Below are positions 46,992-57,344 of a stretch of DNA of 64,000 nucleotides, piece after piece. Numbering within the stretch: position 1 is the stretch's first letter; every line of letters starts with the position of its first letter. The DNA comes from Saprospiraceae bacterium (GTDB lineage: Bacteria; Bacteroidota; Bacteroidia; Chitinophagales; Saprospiraceae). The DNA lies in NCBI GenBank assembly GCA_018057925.1, contig JAGPCT010000012.1, forward strand, positions 1 to 64,000. Direction: 5' to 3'. Below the pieces are notes generated by a model. It did not search any database, was not told the DNA's origin, and worked only from the letters and a program-made list of their open reading frames with translations. Position numbers and translations under genes: made by a program.

Positions 46992-47122
46992 TGATTTACC
47001 GGAAAGAAGTAGGTTCTATTTTTAAAAAGGTTGGAATGAACAGGGAAGGCAGATTAGATTCTGGCTGTCACATCGGTTCTAGTGCCATCACAGGCTATTT
47101 GCCCCCTGTTCTCCTTTTTTGA
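46991..47122 (+). CDS. Possible 43-residue micropeptide between murE and mraY
   Basis: An ATG that overlaps the murE stop codon (TAATG, the same arrangement as ftsL-ftsI) opens a 43-codon frame ending at TGA 47120-47122. The peptide starts with a basic segment (MIYRKEVGSIFKKVG), has one Cys and ends in the apolar run YLPPVLLF. I know no such family. The second half of the frame coincides with a long hairpin, so the conserved object may be RNA rather than protein, and the overlap may be chance. Confidence 0.3.
   Translation: MIYRKEVGSIFKKVGMNREGRLDSGCHIGSSAITGYLPPVLLF
47038..47120 (+). other. Hairpin with U-run in the murE-mraY gap
   Basis: GAACAGGG (47038-47045) pairs perfectly with CCCTGTTC (47104-47111), GGCA just inside pairs with TGCC, and a run of six T bases follows at 47115-47120. 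The enclosed 50 bases can form further short stems. The shape is like an attenuator or a small structured RNA at the only sizeable break in the dcw operon. Confidence 0.5.
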
Positions 47123-47219
47123 TTGAATCAACAATTAGTAATCTTAAAATCAACCGCCAAGAAACCTAATAGAATGTATCTGAAAAGGTGCATCCTCATA
47201 ATATGTTATAGAAAGCATT

Positions 47220-48479
47220 ATGTTGTATTATTTATTTGAATACTTATATAAAGATCTGAATATATCCGGTACGGGTGTATTTCGCTTTATTACTTTCCGC
47301 GCAGGATTGGCAATAGTGCTTTCATTGCTTATTTCTATAGTCTTTGGTAAAAAAATCATCCAGAATCTTCGCAACCGGCAAATCGGTGAAACCGTCCGTG
47401 ATTTAGGGCTTCAAGGTCAAAAGGAAAAAGAAGGAACTCCTACTATGGGAGGAATCATCATTGTCTTAGCCATTGTTATTCCTTGTCTTTTAGTAGCTCG
47501 CTTAGACAATGTCTATATCATTTTGATGCTTATCTCGACACTGTGGTTGGCATTGATTGGCTATATTGATGACTATATCAAGGTGGTAAAGAAAGATAAA
47601 GAAGGTCTGAAAGGTATCTTTAAAATAATAGGTCAGGTTGGATTGGGATTGTTTGTTGCCATTACAATGTTAGTGAGCAATGATGTCGTGATACGGATGA
47701 CTCCCGAGGAGGCTTCTCTGGGTAATTACAAGATAGTAAAGACGGTGATGGTCGAAGATCCGAATGTAGAAGGTAAAGTAGAGCAATTGGTATATGCCAA
47801 AGCCGCCATAACCAATGTTCCGTTCTTCAAAAATAATCAACTTGATTACGGTAAAATATTGGATGTATTTTCTTCAAATAGCCAAACTTTACTTTGGATT
47901 GTATTCGTACTTTCTGTAGTCTTTATCATTACTGCCGTGAGCAATGCTGCAAATATAACAGATGGTATTGACGGCTTGGCAACAGGTGTGTCGGCGACAA
48001 TAGGTGCTGTTTTGGCGGTTTTTGCTTATTTGAGTGGTAACTCGATATTTGCCGATTATCTCAATATTTTCTTTATTCCCAATAGTAGTGAATTGGTGAT
48101 ATTTAGCGCATGTTTTATTGGTGCATGTACAGGATTTCTTTGGCATAATTCTTATCCTGCAAGAGTATTTATGGGAGATACAGGAAGCCTTACTTTAGGC
48201 GGAATTATTGCTGTTTTAGCGATCGTATTGAGAAAGGAATTATTGCTGCCATTGTTGTGTGGGATATTTGTTGTAGAAAATTTATCTGTCATTATACAGC
48301 GATATTATTTCAAATATACCAAGAAAAAATACGGTGAGGGGCGAAGGGTGTTTCTAATGTCTCCTATCCACCACCATTTTCAAAAGCAAGGTTATCATGA
48401 AGCTAAAATAGTTACCCGATTTTGGATTGTGTCCATCATCTTAGCTGTAATGACCATATTAACCCTTAAAGTGAGATAA
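47220..48479 (+). CDS. mraY: Phospho-N-acetylmuramoyl-pentapeptide-transferase
   Basis: A 419-residue polytopic enzyme that makes lipid I from UDP-MurNAc-pentapeptide and undecaprenyl phosphate. About ten membrane helices; signature residues are in [11 protein letters not shown], the catalytic Asp pair of [24 protein letters not shown] and the HHHFQKQGY loop near the C-terminus. It is longer than E. coli MraY (360) because of an insert of about 50 residues after the fourth helix (about 155-215), which is usual in Bacteroidota. murF, which often precedes mraY in other phyla, is absent here. Confidence 0.95.
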   Translation: MLYYLFEYLYKDLNISGTGVFRFITFRAGLAIVLSLLISIVFGKKIIQNLRNRQIGETVRDLGLQGQKEKEGTPTMGGIIIVLAIVIPCLLVARLDNVYIILMLISTLWLALIGYIDDYIKVVKKDKEGLKGIFKIIGQVGLGLFVAITMLVSNDVVIRMTPEEASLGNYKIVKTVMVEDPNVEGKVEQLVYAKAAITNVPFFKNNQLDYGKILDVFSSNSQTLLWIVFVLSVVFIITAVSNAANITDGIDGLATGVSATIGAVLAVFAYLSGNSIFADYLNIFFIPNSSELVIFSACFIGACTGFLWHNSYPARVFMGDTGSLTLGGIIAVLAIVLRKELLLPLLCGIFVVENLSVIIQRYYFKYTKKKYGEGRRVFLMSPIHHHFQKQGYHEAKIVTRFWIVSIILAVMTILTLKVR

Positions 48480-48482
48480 ATT

Positions 48483-49790
48483 ATGAAAGTAGTCATTATA
48501 GGAGCAAAAGAAAGTGGAGTAGGAGCAGCATTGCTGTGCCTGCGTATGAAATATGAGGTTTTGGTCAGCGATTCCGGAGCCATTGTTAATCCATTCAGAA
48601 GGGATCTGGAACGCTCCAATATTCCTTTTGAGGAAAATGGACATTCCGGGAATTTTGCAGAAAGGTTTGATTTAATGGTGTTGAGCCCCGGCGTCCCGGC
48701 AACTATTGCCGTTGTGCAGGAATTTATCCAATCAGGTAAGGAAGTTATTTCGGAGATAGAATTCGCATGGCGTCACATTGGCAATGGTAAAGTGATAGGC
48801 ATTACGGGCACCAATGGCAAGACAACATTGTCTTCTTTGATTTATCACGTCTTAGAAGAGATGGATGCCGACGTTACACTGGTTGGTAATATTGGATTCA
48901 GCTTCGCTAAAATGATTTCAACTGCCCTTTCCGAATATTATGTATGTGAACTCAGTAGTTTTCAATTAGAAACCATAGTTACCTTTCGGCCTCATGTTGC
49001 TATCATAACCAATATTACGCCCGACCATCTTGATCGCTATGATCATAGTATGGAAAAATATGCGGCTGCTAAGTTTAGGATTACAGAAAATCAAACCGAA
49101 AATGATCTACTGATATTAAATGGCGATGATGTAGAATCAAAGGCCTATTTCAAGGATAAATCCACATTGGCTGCGGTGAAATATGTGACACACGATCGAA
49201 TTTCAGATACATCGTACACAAGTGTTTCGGGCAAAATATATGATTTGAGTCAAAGCCAGTTGAGAGGCAAACACAATCAAAGAAATATGGCTCAAGCTAT
49301 AGAGGCTCTTGAGTTTATTGGCATCAAGCCGTATAAAATCATGGAGAATATATCAAGCTTTAAAGGATTGTCACATAGAATGGAGTATGTAGCAACAGTC
49401 AATGGAGTTGATTTTATCAATGATAGCAAGGCTACCAATGTGGACTCCGTGTGGTATGCGTTAGATGCTATGACTCAGCCGGTGGTTTGGATTGCCGGTG
49501 GTACGGATAAAGGAAATGATTACGAGGCTATCATGCCTTTGGTGAAAAATAAAGTAAAACATTTGGTATGTCTGGGAATAGATAATGCCAAATTGAGACA
49601 TTCCTTTGGCGGGATGGTTAAAGGGATAGAAGAAGCTTCTTCTGCGGAGGAGGCTGTAAACAAGGCGTTGCAAGCAGCATCAAAAGGAGATGTAGTGTTG
49701 CTGTCGCCTGCTTGCGCAAGTTTCGACCTGTTCAAAAATTACGAGGATAGGGGCGAAAAGTATAAGAAGGCTATTAAGAAACTATTATAA
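48483..49790 (+). CDS. murD: UDP-N-acetylmuramoylalanine--D-glutamate ligase
   Basis: A 435-residue Mur ligase adding D-Glu to UDP-MurNAc-L-Ala. The N-terminal UDP-binding domain (GAKESGVGAALL) is followed by the ATP loop GITGTNGKTTLSSL (about 101-114), ELSSFQLE, the NITPDHLDRY block, HNQRNMAQAIEAL and the C-terminal FINDSKATN and LLSPACASFDLFKNYEDRG. Length is normal. It starts 3 bases after the mraY stop. Confidence 0.96.
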   Translation: MKVVIIGAKESGVGAALLCLRMKYEVLVSDSGAIVNPFRRDLERSNIPFEENGHSGNFAERFDLMVLSPGVPATIAVVQEFIQSGKEVISEIEFAWRHIGNGKVIGITGTNGKTTLSSLIYHVLEEMDADVTLVGNIGFSFAKMISTALSEYYVCELSSFQLETIVTFRPHVAIITNITPDHLDRYDHSMEKYAAAKFRITENQTENDLLILNGDDVESKAYFKDKSTLAAVKYVTHDRISDTSYTSVSGKIYDLSQSQLRGKHNQRNMAQAIEALEFIGIKPYKIMENISSFKGLSHRMEYVATVNGVDFINDSKATNVDSVWYALDAMTQPVVWIAGGTDKGNDYEAIMPLVKNKVKHLVCLGIDNAKLRHSFGGMVKGIEEASSAEEAVNKALQAASKGDVVLLSPACASFDLFKNYEDRGEKYKKAIKKLL

Positions 49791-49858
49791 ACAAATTTTG
49801 GGCTGAAGATTAAGGTTAGGTATTAAAAATTGGTCTTTAAGAAAACTACAACTACAAC

Positions 49859-51040
49859 ATGAAGGCAAAAGAATGGTTAAGTGCGAATTTTAAAGGAGAT
49901 CCGATCCTTTGGATTGCGTTGATTTTACTCGCTCTTGGCAGCTTACTTGCAGTTTATAGTACCACCGGAGGTTATTCACAAATAGGAAAGAGTCATCAAG
50001 ACAATAGTGAATACTTCCTTTTTAAGCAGCTTGTTTTCCTAATAGTAGGAGTGGGGCTTGCCTATATTAGCCATAGGGTTAATTATAGGAAGTATTCGAC
50101 CATCGCATTGCCGTTTTTGCTCATTTCATTATTGCTTTTAGTTTTGGTTCTATTTTTTGGAAATGAAATTAATGGAGCAAGGCGATGGTTGACCGTTCCG
50201 TTGGTCGGTCTGTCTATTCAACCCGTTGATATTGCCAAGATGGCTTTGATGATTTATTTGGCTAAGGTAATCAGCGGTTCGCAGACTATGATTAAGCAGG
50301 ATATCGGTATTTTTTGGATGTTGATTATTCCTACCTTAGTTGCATGTTTATTCGTTTTGCCCAATAATTTAAGTAATGCCGGCCTTCTGTTTGGGACTGC
50401 TCTTATTGTGATGTTTATAGGTCGCATACCATTGAGGTATATTCTATATATCATGGGAGCCGGGCTGGTTATGTTTATGATTGTCTTTCTTATAGGATAT
50501 AAATTGGGAGAGGGGACTCGAGCACACACATGGGCTAATAGAATTACCGCATTTGTCGATGGTGGAGAATCTTTCCAGAATCAACAAGCGCGTATTGCCA
50601 TAGCCAATGGAGGTGTTTTTGGTGCAGGTCCCGGCAATAGTACTCAACGAAATTTTGTACCTTATTCTCATGCGGATTTTATTTATTCTATTATCTGTGA
50701 GGAATTTGGGTTGTTTGGAGCCATAGGCATTATGGCCATTTATCTGCTTGTTCTCTATCGGGTCATACGCATTGTAAAACGTTCACCAAAGACTTTTGGC
50801 GCAATGCTCGCCGTTGGTCTCTGCGTCAATATCGTGATACAGGCGTATGCCAATATTATGGTAAATGTTGGGCTCATACCGGATACAGGCGTCGCATTGC
50901 CTATCATTTCATTAGGAGGAACGAGTTTGATTTTTACCTGTATTTCCTTTGGAATTATTCTCAGCGTGAGTCGATATATAGAGACTAGAGAAGATGTTAT
51001 AAGTGCCATTAAAGTCAAACCGGAGGTAGCTGTCGAATGA
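49859..51040 (+). CDS. ftsW: SEDS peptidoglycan polymerase FtsW
   Basis: A 393-residue SEDS-family membrane protein, the septal glycan polymerase that works with the FtsI-type protein encoded upstream. About ten hydrophobic helices are visible. Family marks include NGARRWL after the third helix region, QPVDIAKMALMIYLA, the large periplasmic loop with GPGNSTQRNFVPYSHADFIYS (split, about 260-280), and PLISLGGTS-type motif seen as LPIISLGGTSLI near the C-terminus. A 68-base gap precedes it; the stop overlaps murG by 4 bases (ATGA). Confidence 0.94.
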   Translation: MKAKEWLSANFKGDPILWIALILLALGSLLAVYSTTGGYSQIGKSHQDNSEYFLFKQLVFLIVGVGLAYISHRVNYRKYSTIALPFLLISLLLLVLVLFFGNEINGARRWLTVPLVGLSIQPVDIAKMALMIYLAKVISGSQTMIKQDIGIFWMLIIPTLVACLFVLPNNLSNAGLLFGTALIVMFIGRIPLRYILYIMGAGLVMFMIVFLIGYKLGEGTRAHTWANRITAFVDGGESFQNQQARIAIANGGVFGAGPGNSTQRNFVPYSHADFIYSIICEEFGLFGAIGIMAIYLLVLYRVIRIVKRSPKTFGAMLAVGLCVNIVIQAYANIMVNVGLIPDTGVALPIISLGGTSLIFTCISFGIILSVSRYIETREDVISAIKVKPEVAVE

Positions 51041-52149
51041 TGAAAAAGAAAATTATCATAAGCGGAGGAGGCACAGGCGGCCATATATTCCCGGCGATTG
51101 CGATTGCCGATGCTCTCAAAGCGGCTTTAGAGCATGTGGAGATTCTTTTTATTGGTGCAGAAGGTAAGATGGAAATGGAGCGGGTTCCCAAAGCAGGCTA
51201 TTCTATAATTGGATTGCCAGTGGCAGGTTTACATAGAAAATTAACATTAAAAAATCTTCTTTTCCCATTTAAGCTTTTAAATAGCCTGATAAAGGCAAGA
51301 AAAATAGTAAATGGTTTCAAACCGGACGCTGCCGTTGGAGTAGGCGGTTATGCGAGTGGGCCTGTATTGAAGATCGCCAACTCTAAAGGTATTCCGACAG
51401 TTTTACAAGAGCAAAATAGCTATCCCGGAATAACCAATAAACTTCTTTCAAAAAAAGCGTCTTCCGTGTGTGTAGCTTATGAAGGGATGGATCGGTTTTT
51501 TCCGAAAGAAAAAGTTGTTTTGACCGGTAATCCGGTGCGCCGGGATATCCAACACCTGCAAAGTAAAAGAACAGAAGGATATCAGTTTTATAAATTGAAT
51601 CCGGATAAAAAAACTATTCTGGTTTTGGGCGGTAGCCTCGGCTCAAAGACCTTGAATGAAGCGATGTCAAGTGCACATTTATTTATTAGCAAAGCAGATA
51701 ACGTACAATGGATATGGCAAAGTGGCAGCTATTATAAAGAGCAATATAAAAATGATTCGGTGGCTTTGCTTCCTCAGGTAGTAAACCTATCTTTCATTGA
51801 AAGAATGGATTTGGCTTATGCTTGTGCAGACTTGGTTATTGGTCGTGCCGGTGCCCTTACTATCTCAGAAATATGCGTTGCCGGTCTTCCTTCGATTTTG
51901 GTGCCCTCACCCAATGTTGCGGAAGATCATCAGACAAAAAATGCGATGGCAATGGTTGATCAGGGCGCTGCCAAGTTAATCCCCGATCATGAAGCCAAAG
52001 ATAGCCTTATTGTTGAAAGTCTCCTGCTAGCTCAAGATACAGTGACATTGAATCGGCTCGCATTCAATGCGCTTCGGTTGGCTCGACCTGATGCAGCAAA
52101 GGATATCGCACAAGTAATTATTAATCTAATTAACAAGGAAATGTCATGA
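51037..52149 (+). CDS. murG: Lipid II synthase MurG (N-acetylglucosaminyltransferase)
   Basis: A 370-residue GT28 glycosyltransferase that adds GlcNAc to lipid I at the inner face of the membrane. The N-terminal G loop GGGTGGHIFPAIAIADAL, AVGVGGYASGPVLK, LQEQNSYPGITNKLL, LVLGGSLGSKTLN and the UDP-GlcNAc-binding GRAGALTISEI followed by EDHQTKNA are all present. It overlaps ftsW at the start and murC at the end by 4 bases each, so translation is coupled. Confidence 0.96.
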   Translation: MMKKKIIISGGGTGGHIFPAIAIADALKAALEHVEILFIGAEGKMEMERVPKAGYSIIGLPVAGLHRKLTLKNLLFPFKLLNSLIKARKIVNGFKPDAAVGVGGYASGPVLKIANSKGIPTVLQEQNSYPGITNKLLSKKASSVCVAYEGMDRFFPKEKVVLTGNPVRRDIQHLQSKRTEGYQFYKLNPDKKTILVLGGSLGSKTLNEAMSSAHLFISKADNVQWIWQSGSYYKEQYKNDSVALLPQVVNLSFIERMDLAYACADLVIGRAGALTISEICVAGLPSILVPSPNVAEDHQTKNAMAMVDQGAAKLIPDHEAKDSLIVESLLLAQDTVTLNRLAFNALRLARPDAAKDIAQVIINLINKEMS

Positions 52150-53516
52150 CAGATATGAAAGGATTGAAAAGGGTATTTTTCCTTGGCATTGGAGGTATAG
52201 GAATGAGCGCTTTGGCAAGATACTTCCACAAACGTGGTGTCATCATTTCAGGATACGACAGGGTAGAGACCCCATTAACCCGAAAACTTGTCGAAGAAGG
52301 TATGGTTATTTCATATCAAGATGAAGTAGGTAATATAGAAAGACCGGATCTCGTCATCTATACACCCGCTGTTCCTTCAAGCTCTACTTTGAGAAAATAT
52401 TTTGCAGATAGCAAAGTTCCTATGTTGAAGCGCTCTCAGGTGCTTGGAAACATAAGCGATTCCGAAAGAACCATTGCTATTGCCGGAACACATGGAAAGA
52501 CAACGACTACTGCGATGACTACACATATTTTATATCGTTGTGGAATTAAAGTGACCGGATTTGTCGGGGGAATTATGACCAACTATGATTCCAACTATAT
52601 TGACGATGGTTCGGATTATGTAGTGGTCGAAGCAGATGAGTTTGACCATTCTTTTCTTACTTTGACTCCCTATATTGGTGTTGTATTGAGCATGGATCCT
52701 GATCATCTGGATATCTATGGCGATATATCTGAAGTGAAGAAAGGCTTTAAAGACTTTATTAATAAAACTATTCCGGGCGGAACAATATATATTCAACAAA
52801 CTGCTGTCGAAAATTATTCCAGAGAAGAATGGGATTTGCTACTTAGAACATACAATGTCTTGACTTTCGGGTCTGAGAGTTCCGATATTTTTGCAGATAA
52901 TATTAGGTATATCAATGATGGAAAGATACTTTTTGACTTTCATTACAAAACCCAATTATTTAAAGATGTGGTATCCCACATGCCCGGTAATCACAACGTT
53001 TCCAATGCAACAATTGCGATGTCGATAGCCTTACAAATTGGCTTGTCTTTTGAACAAATAAAGGATGCATTAGAAGAGTTTTCAGGTATAAAACGCAGAT
53101 TTGAGTACATCATTCACAATGACCAATGTGTGTTTATTGATGATTATGCTCATCATCCGGAAGAATTGCGCAATGCGATACACACAGCCAAGAAGCTCTA
53201 TCCCGGTGAGAAGGTGATGGGTATATTTCAACCACACTTATATACAAGGACAAGGGATTTTGCAGATGGTTTTGCTGAAGTATTGGATGAATTGGACTAT
53301 CCGGTTCTTTTGGATATCTATCCGGCACGAGAGTTACCTATTGAAAATGTAAATAGCTCTTTGATTTTAAATAAGATGAAAAATCCCAACAAACTATTGA
53401 TTCAAAAGGACGAAGTATGTGATTGTGTTACTAAAATAAAGCCTAAAGTCCTAATTACAATGGGTGCAGGTGACATTGATATGCTTGTTCCAAAACTAAA
53501 AACTTGTTTATCATGA
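52146..53516 (+). CDS. murC: UDP-N-acetylmuramate--L-alanine ligase
   Basis: A 456-residue Mur ligase adding L-Ala to UDP-MurNAc. It has the N-terminal FLGIGGIGMSALARY loop, the ATP loop AIAGTHGKTTTTAM (about 111-124), the VVEADEFDHSFL block, SMDPDHLDIYGD, MPGNHNVSNA and IDDYAHHPEEL followed by IFQPHLYTRT. Length is normal. murB and ddl, sometimes next in other phyla, are not here; ftsQ follows with a 4-base overlap. Confidence 0.96.
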   Translation: MTDMKGLKRVFFLGIGGIGMSALARYFHKRGVIISGYDRVETPLTRKLVEEGMVISYQDEVGNIERPDLVIYTPAVPSSSTLRKYFADSKVPMLKRSQVLGNISDSERTIAIAGTHGKTTTTAMTTHILYRCGIKVTGFVGGIMTNYDSNYIDDGSDYVVVEADEFDHSFLTLTPYIGVVLSMDPDHLDIYGDISEVKKGFKDFINKTIPGGTIYIQQTAVENYSREEWDLLLRTYNVLTFGSESSDIFADNIRYINDGKILFDFHYKTQLFKDVVSHMPGNHNVSNATIAMSIALQIGLSFEQIKDALEEFSGIKRRFEYIIHNDQCVFIDDYAHHPEELRNAIHTAKKLYPGEKVMGIFQPHLYTRTRDFADGFAEVLDELDYPVLLDIYPARELPIENVNSSLILNKMKNPNKLLIQKDEVCDCVTKIKPKVLITMGAGDIDMLVPKLKTCLS

Positions 53517-54310
53517 AGCAAAAGATAATAAATAGGGGTGCGAAAGGATTGGGTCTGATTTTGTTTGCCCTATCTGTGTTTGGACTTGTTAGTGCTACAG
53601 AATCGGAAAGTTCGGGTAAAGTTGAAAAAGTGCTTGTTGATATCAAGCCATTGGAGGGTGAGGTATGGCTTGTGACCAATGAAGATGTCGCCAGGCTTTT
53701 ATATAAAAATTACAAATCAAAATTAAAAAATCAGTCGATTGTCAACCTTGACTTAATTCAAATTGAAAAGGTAATAGAGAAGAGTGAATTTGTCAAAGAC
53801 GCCCAAGTGTATATTGATGCAAGAAACAATCTTAAAATAAGGATTGAGCAGAAGACACCTATTTTAAGGGTATTTCTGCCTAATCAAACAAGTTTCTTTA
53901 TTACGGATCAGGGTGGTAAAATCTCTGTTCCTCAAAGATCCTCTCTTAGATTACCTGTGTTGACCGGATATCTTCCTGAGTATAGTAAAAAGTCAATAAG
54001 AGATTCCTCCAATATCTACTTCAAAGCATATCATATCATGCTGGCTGCTCGTAACAATCCATTTATCAATGGGCTTACAGAGCAATTGATAGCTGACGAA
54101 AAAAAAGATATAAGTATTATTCCCAATTTGGGCAATCATAAAATTATCCTGGGTGATGCTCAGGATATTGAGAATAAATTTACCAGATTAGAAATCTTTT
54201 ATAAAAAGGCAATGCCTTCAGAAGGGTGGAATTTGTACAAAGAAATTAATCTGAAGTTTAAAGATCAAGTAATCGCTAAAAAGGCAGAACAAATTCCGAT
54301 TAAAAGCTAA
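53513..54310 (+). CDS. ftsQ: Cell division protein FtsQ/DivIB
   Basis: A 265-residue bitopic division protein. A short cytoplasmic basic start is followed by one membrane helix (about 10-28, GLGLILFALSVFGLVSA). A weakly conserved POTRA-like part (about 60-115: IEKVIEKSEFVKDAQVYID, LKIRIEQKTPILRVF) and a beta-rich C-terminal part follow. Identity rests on topology, the POTRA pattern and position between murC and ftsA. The ATG at 53513 overlaps the murC stop (ATGA), as at the preceding junctions, so I prefer it to the TTG at 53504. Confidence 0.9.
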   Translation: MKQKIINRGAKGLGLILFALSVFGLVSATESESSGKVEKVLVDIKPLEGEVWLVTNEDVARLLYKNYKSKLKNQSIVNLDLIQIEKVIEKSEFVKDAQVYIDARNNLKIRIEQKTPILRVFLPNQTSFFITDQGGKISVPQRSSLRLPVLTGYLPEYSKKSIRDSSNIYFKAYHIMLAARNNPFINGLTEQLIADEKKDISIIPNLGNHKIILGDAQDIENKFTRLEIFYKKAMPSEGWNLYKEINLKFKDQVIAKKAEQIPIKS

Positions 54311-54346
54311 ACCATTTTTTTTAACTAATATAGAAATCTTATTTTT

Positions 54347-55777
54347 ATGGACAGTACTTTCACAAACAAAAATCCGATAGTCGTCTCTGTGGATATAGGG
54401 ACAACTAAGGTGTGCGCCATGGCAGGTCGAAGAGACCTCTTTGGCAAAATGGAAATTCTTGCCACCGCAAAAGTTGAATCAGATGGCGTCCTACGAGGTG
54501 TCGTAAGCAACATTGAAAAAACGGTGCGCGCCATTTCAGATGCAGTACGTATCATTGAACAAAAGCTGAAGATGACCGTACGCACCGTTCATGTTGGAAT
54601 TGCCGGACAACACATCAAAAGCGTTCAGCACAAAGGTTCTCGACTTAGAGATAATGCCGATGTTGAAATTTCTAAAGAAGATATTCAACAACTTGTTAGA
54701 GACATGTATAAGTTGGTGTTGCCACCCGGTGATAAAATTCTACATGTTTTTCCACAGGAATATAACGTAGATAATGAATTGGGGATTGTTGATCCCATTG
54801 GTATGAGTGGGGTTCGCCTGGAGGCTAATTTTCACATCATTACCGGTCAAATAACAGCTTCCAATAACATTAATCGCTGTATCGAAAAGGTTGGCTTGAA
54901 ACTGGCTGATATGACGCTCGAGCCAATCGCTTCTGCATCTTCTGTACTCAGTGATGAAGAAAAGGAGGCCGGCATAGCATTAATTGATATAGGAGGTGGA
55001 ACTACTGATTTATGTATTTATTACGATGGAATCGTACGGCACACAGCAGTTATCCCATTTGGTGGAAATGCTGTGACTCGCGATATAAAGGAAGGATGCA
55101 ATGTGATGCTAAATCAAGCAGAAAAGTTGAAAACTAAGTTTGGTTATGCACTGTCAGATGAGGTCTATGATGATAAAATTATTACTATTCCCGGATTAAA
55201 AGGTCGAGAGAACAAGGAAATAAGCCAAAGAAACCTAGCTTTGATTATTCAGTCAAGAATGGAAGAAATATTGGATTATGTCATGTGGGAAATCCAACGG
55301 TCCGGGTATGAAAGAAAGCTTACAGGTGGGCTTGTTCTGACAGGTGGCGGCTCTTTGTTAAACGGAATGGATAAGTTGGCTGCATTGCATAGTGGCTATG
55401 AAACCAGAATGGGACTTCCAATAGAATATCTTTCTCATGGTTATCATGAAAATATATCTAGTCCTATATTCTCTACAGCGCTTGGATTGTTGCACATGGC
55501 ATGTCAAATAGCCACAGAAAATGAGGTGGAAGACAAAGCTCCTGTGGGACGTGATACCAGTGCCATTGAAATGGAAGTTGTCGGAATGTCGGGAAGAGCC
55601 GATGGATTAAAAACATCTGTGAATACAGGTGGGCAGGGTAATCTGACCGAAAATCAAGACGATCCAGTGTCTCTAAATGACGAAGAACATCATTCTAAAC
55701 CGAGTTGGACTCAAAGGTTTTTTGACAAAGTTAAGCAAACTTTGGGCAATGACTGGGATGATGATGATTTGAAGTAA
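54347..55777 (+). CDS. ftsA: Cell division protein FtsA
   Basis: A 476-residue actin-like protein that tethers FtsZ to the membrane. The phosphate-1 loop VDIGTTKVCAMAG (about 15-27), the SHS2-type 1C domain, the phosphate-2 loop LIDIGGGTTDLCIY (about 208-221) and the adenosine motif LTGGGSLLNGM (about 327) are clear. A longer variable region follows (about 385-450), and the C-terminal helix (WTQRFFDKVKQTL) is the likely amphipathic membrane-targeting sequence. It is 36 bases after ftsQ and 65 bases before ftsZ. Confidence 0.96.
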   Translation: MDSTFTNKNPIVVSVDIGTTKVCAMAGRRDLFGKMEILATAKVESDGVLRGVVSNIEKTVRAISDAVRIIEQKLKMTVRTVHVGIAGQHIKSVQHKGSRLRDNADVEISKEDIQQLVRDMYKLVLPPGDKILHVFPQEYNVDNELGIVDPIGMSGVRLEANFHIITGQITASNNINRCIEKVGLKLADMTLEPIASASSVLSDEEKEAGIALIDIGGGTTDLCIYYDGIVRHTAVIPFGGNAVTRDIKEGCNVMLNQAEKLKTKFGYALSDEVYDDKIITIPGLKGRENKEISQRNLALIIQSRMEEILDYVMWEIQRSGYERKLTGGLVLTGGGSLLNGMDKLAALHSGYETRMGLPIEYLSHGYHENISSPIFSTALGLLHMACQIATENEVEDKAPVGRDTSAIEMEVVGMSGRADGLKTSVNTGGQGNLTENQDDPVSLNDEEHHSKPSWTQRFFDKVKQTLGNDWDDDDLK

Positions 55778-55842
55778 CCTCCCCATAAACAGTTCAATAT
55801 ATCACGAAACCTTTTACTATAATATTCAAAAATTAAGATAAA

Positions 55843-57258
55843 ATGCCAATGTTAGAATTTGACCTTCCCAAAGCAGATCAATCCATCATTAAAGTGGTTG
55901 GAGTAGGTGGTGGCGGCAGCAATGCGGTCAATCACATGTACACACAGGGAATCGTTGGAGTCGATTTCGCAGTTTGTAACACCGATAATCAGGCTCTTGC
56001 AAGTAGCCCTATTCCTACTAAGATACAGTTGGGTCCCGGCTTGACTGAAGGACGAGGTGCCGGCTCCAAGCCAGAAGTAGGTAAACACGCATGCTTAGAG
56101 TCTATTGAAGATGTTCAATTGTTTCTTGCCAAGCATACCAAGATGTTGTTTATTACTGCCGGAATGGGCGGTGGAACAGGTACCGGAGCAGCGCCAATTA
56201 TTGCTAAGACAGCCAAAGAAATGGGTATCTTGACGGTTGCTATTGTTACCCTTCCATTTACTTTTGAAGGGAAGCAGCGACATCGTTATGCCCAAGAAGG
56301 GCTTGAAGAATTGAAACGCAATGTGGATTCGATCATCATCATTTCTAATGATAAATTGAGAGAAATTCATGGAAATCTCGCGTTTTCTGAAGCTTTTGCG
56401 CAAGCTGATAATATCCTGACGACAGCCGCAAAAGGTATTGCCGAAATTATTACGATAGCAGGCTATGTCAATGTTGACTTCGAAGATGTAAATACAGTCA
56501 TGAGAGATAGCGGTGTTGCCATCATGGGTTCTGCTCAGGCTGAAGGCGAGGATCGCGCAAGACGTGCTGTTGATATGGCTCTCAATAGCCCATTGCTTGA
56601 AGATAATAATATCATGGGAGCACAGAATGTATTGCTCAATATAACCTCTTCGAGCAAACGTGAAACAACCATGGATGAAATATCAGAGATAACGGCTTTT
56701 GTACAGCAAGAAGTTGGCCTGGATACCAATATTATTTGGGGTAACTGCCTGGACGATGAATTAGGTGATAAGCTTAGTGTAACGGTTATCGCCAGTGGCT
56801 ATGAACGACATGCACGTAACATCGATCAACGCCCTGCAAGGAAAACCGTTTCTTTGGATGACGAAAGGAATTTGAACCCCAATAAATTCACGGTAGATGA
56901 CTTCATGAGTTCCAACAATGAGGTAACTCAACGAAATATTCAAGATACAGCCGATAAATACATACAGACTCATACTTCTGAGCCTTATATGGAAGAGGAT
57001 AGTGAAGAATCTTTCAAAAAAATAAGAGCTCGTGAGATGATGAAGGTAGAATTGAGGAAAAATGCTTCTCGTGTTAAACTGAATAATACACATACCATTA
57101 TGGAGTTGGAAAATACTCCGGCCTATGTTCGTAGAAGAGTAGTGCTTGAAGAGGTTCCTCATTCGTCGGAAAGAAATTACAATCATTTCACGTTCAATTC
57201 TGATGATGAAATAGTGATGCGCAATGATAGCCCTTTTCTAAGGGATATCGCCGATTGA
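55843..57258 (+). CDS. ftsZ: Cell division protein FtsZ
   Basis: A 471-residue tubulin-like GTPase that forms the Z ring. [13 protein letters not shown] near the start, the tubulin signature [12 protein letters not shown] (about 107-118), [11 protein letters not shown] and the T7-loop region are present. After the globular core (about 330) comes a long linker and a C-terminal section typical of Bacteroidota, with [12 protein letters not shown] and a final SPFLRDIAD that corresponds to the conserved C-terminal peptide of the phylum. It is the last gene of the dcw operon; a terminator is found about 260 bases later. Confidence 0.97.
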   Translation: MPMLEFDLPKADQSIIKVVGVGGGGSNAVNHMYTQGIVGVDFAVCNTDNQALASSPIPTKIQLGPGLTEGRGAGSKPEVGKHACLESIEDVQLFLAKHTKMLFITAGMGGGTGTGAAPIIAKTAKEMGILTVAIVTLPFTFEGKQRHRYAQEGLEELKRNVDSIIIISNDKLREIHGNLAFSEAFAQADNILTTAAKGIAEIITIAGYVNVDFEDVNTVMRDSGVAIMGSAQAEGEDRARRAVDMALNSPLLEDNNIMGAQNVLLNITSSSKRETTMDEISEITAFVQQEVGLDTNIIWGNCLDDELGDKLSVTVIASGYERHARNIDQRPARKTVSLDDERNLNPNKFTVDDFMSSNNEVTQRNIQDTADKYIQTHTSEPYMEEDSEESFKKIRAREMMKVELRKNASRVKLNNTHTIMELENTPAYVRRRVVLEEVPHSSERNYNHFTFNSDDEIVMRNDSPFLRDIAD

Positions 57259-57344
57259 TGTAAGCAAAAAAGAATACAATAATTGCCCAAATTTATTTTG
57301 TTAAAACAAGATATGGGAGTGCTATGTCCAAGTATCCCATTGAG

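Noticed and set aside
47038-47111. tRNA-like fold in the murE-mraY gap
   Set aside because: The outer stem has near-tRNA size, but there is no T-loop GTTCRA motif, no D-arm and no anticodon arm in the right places.
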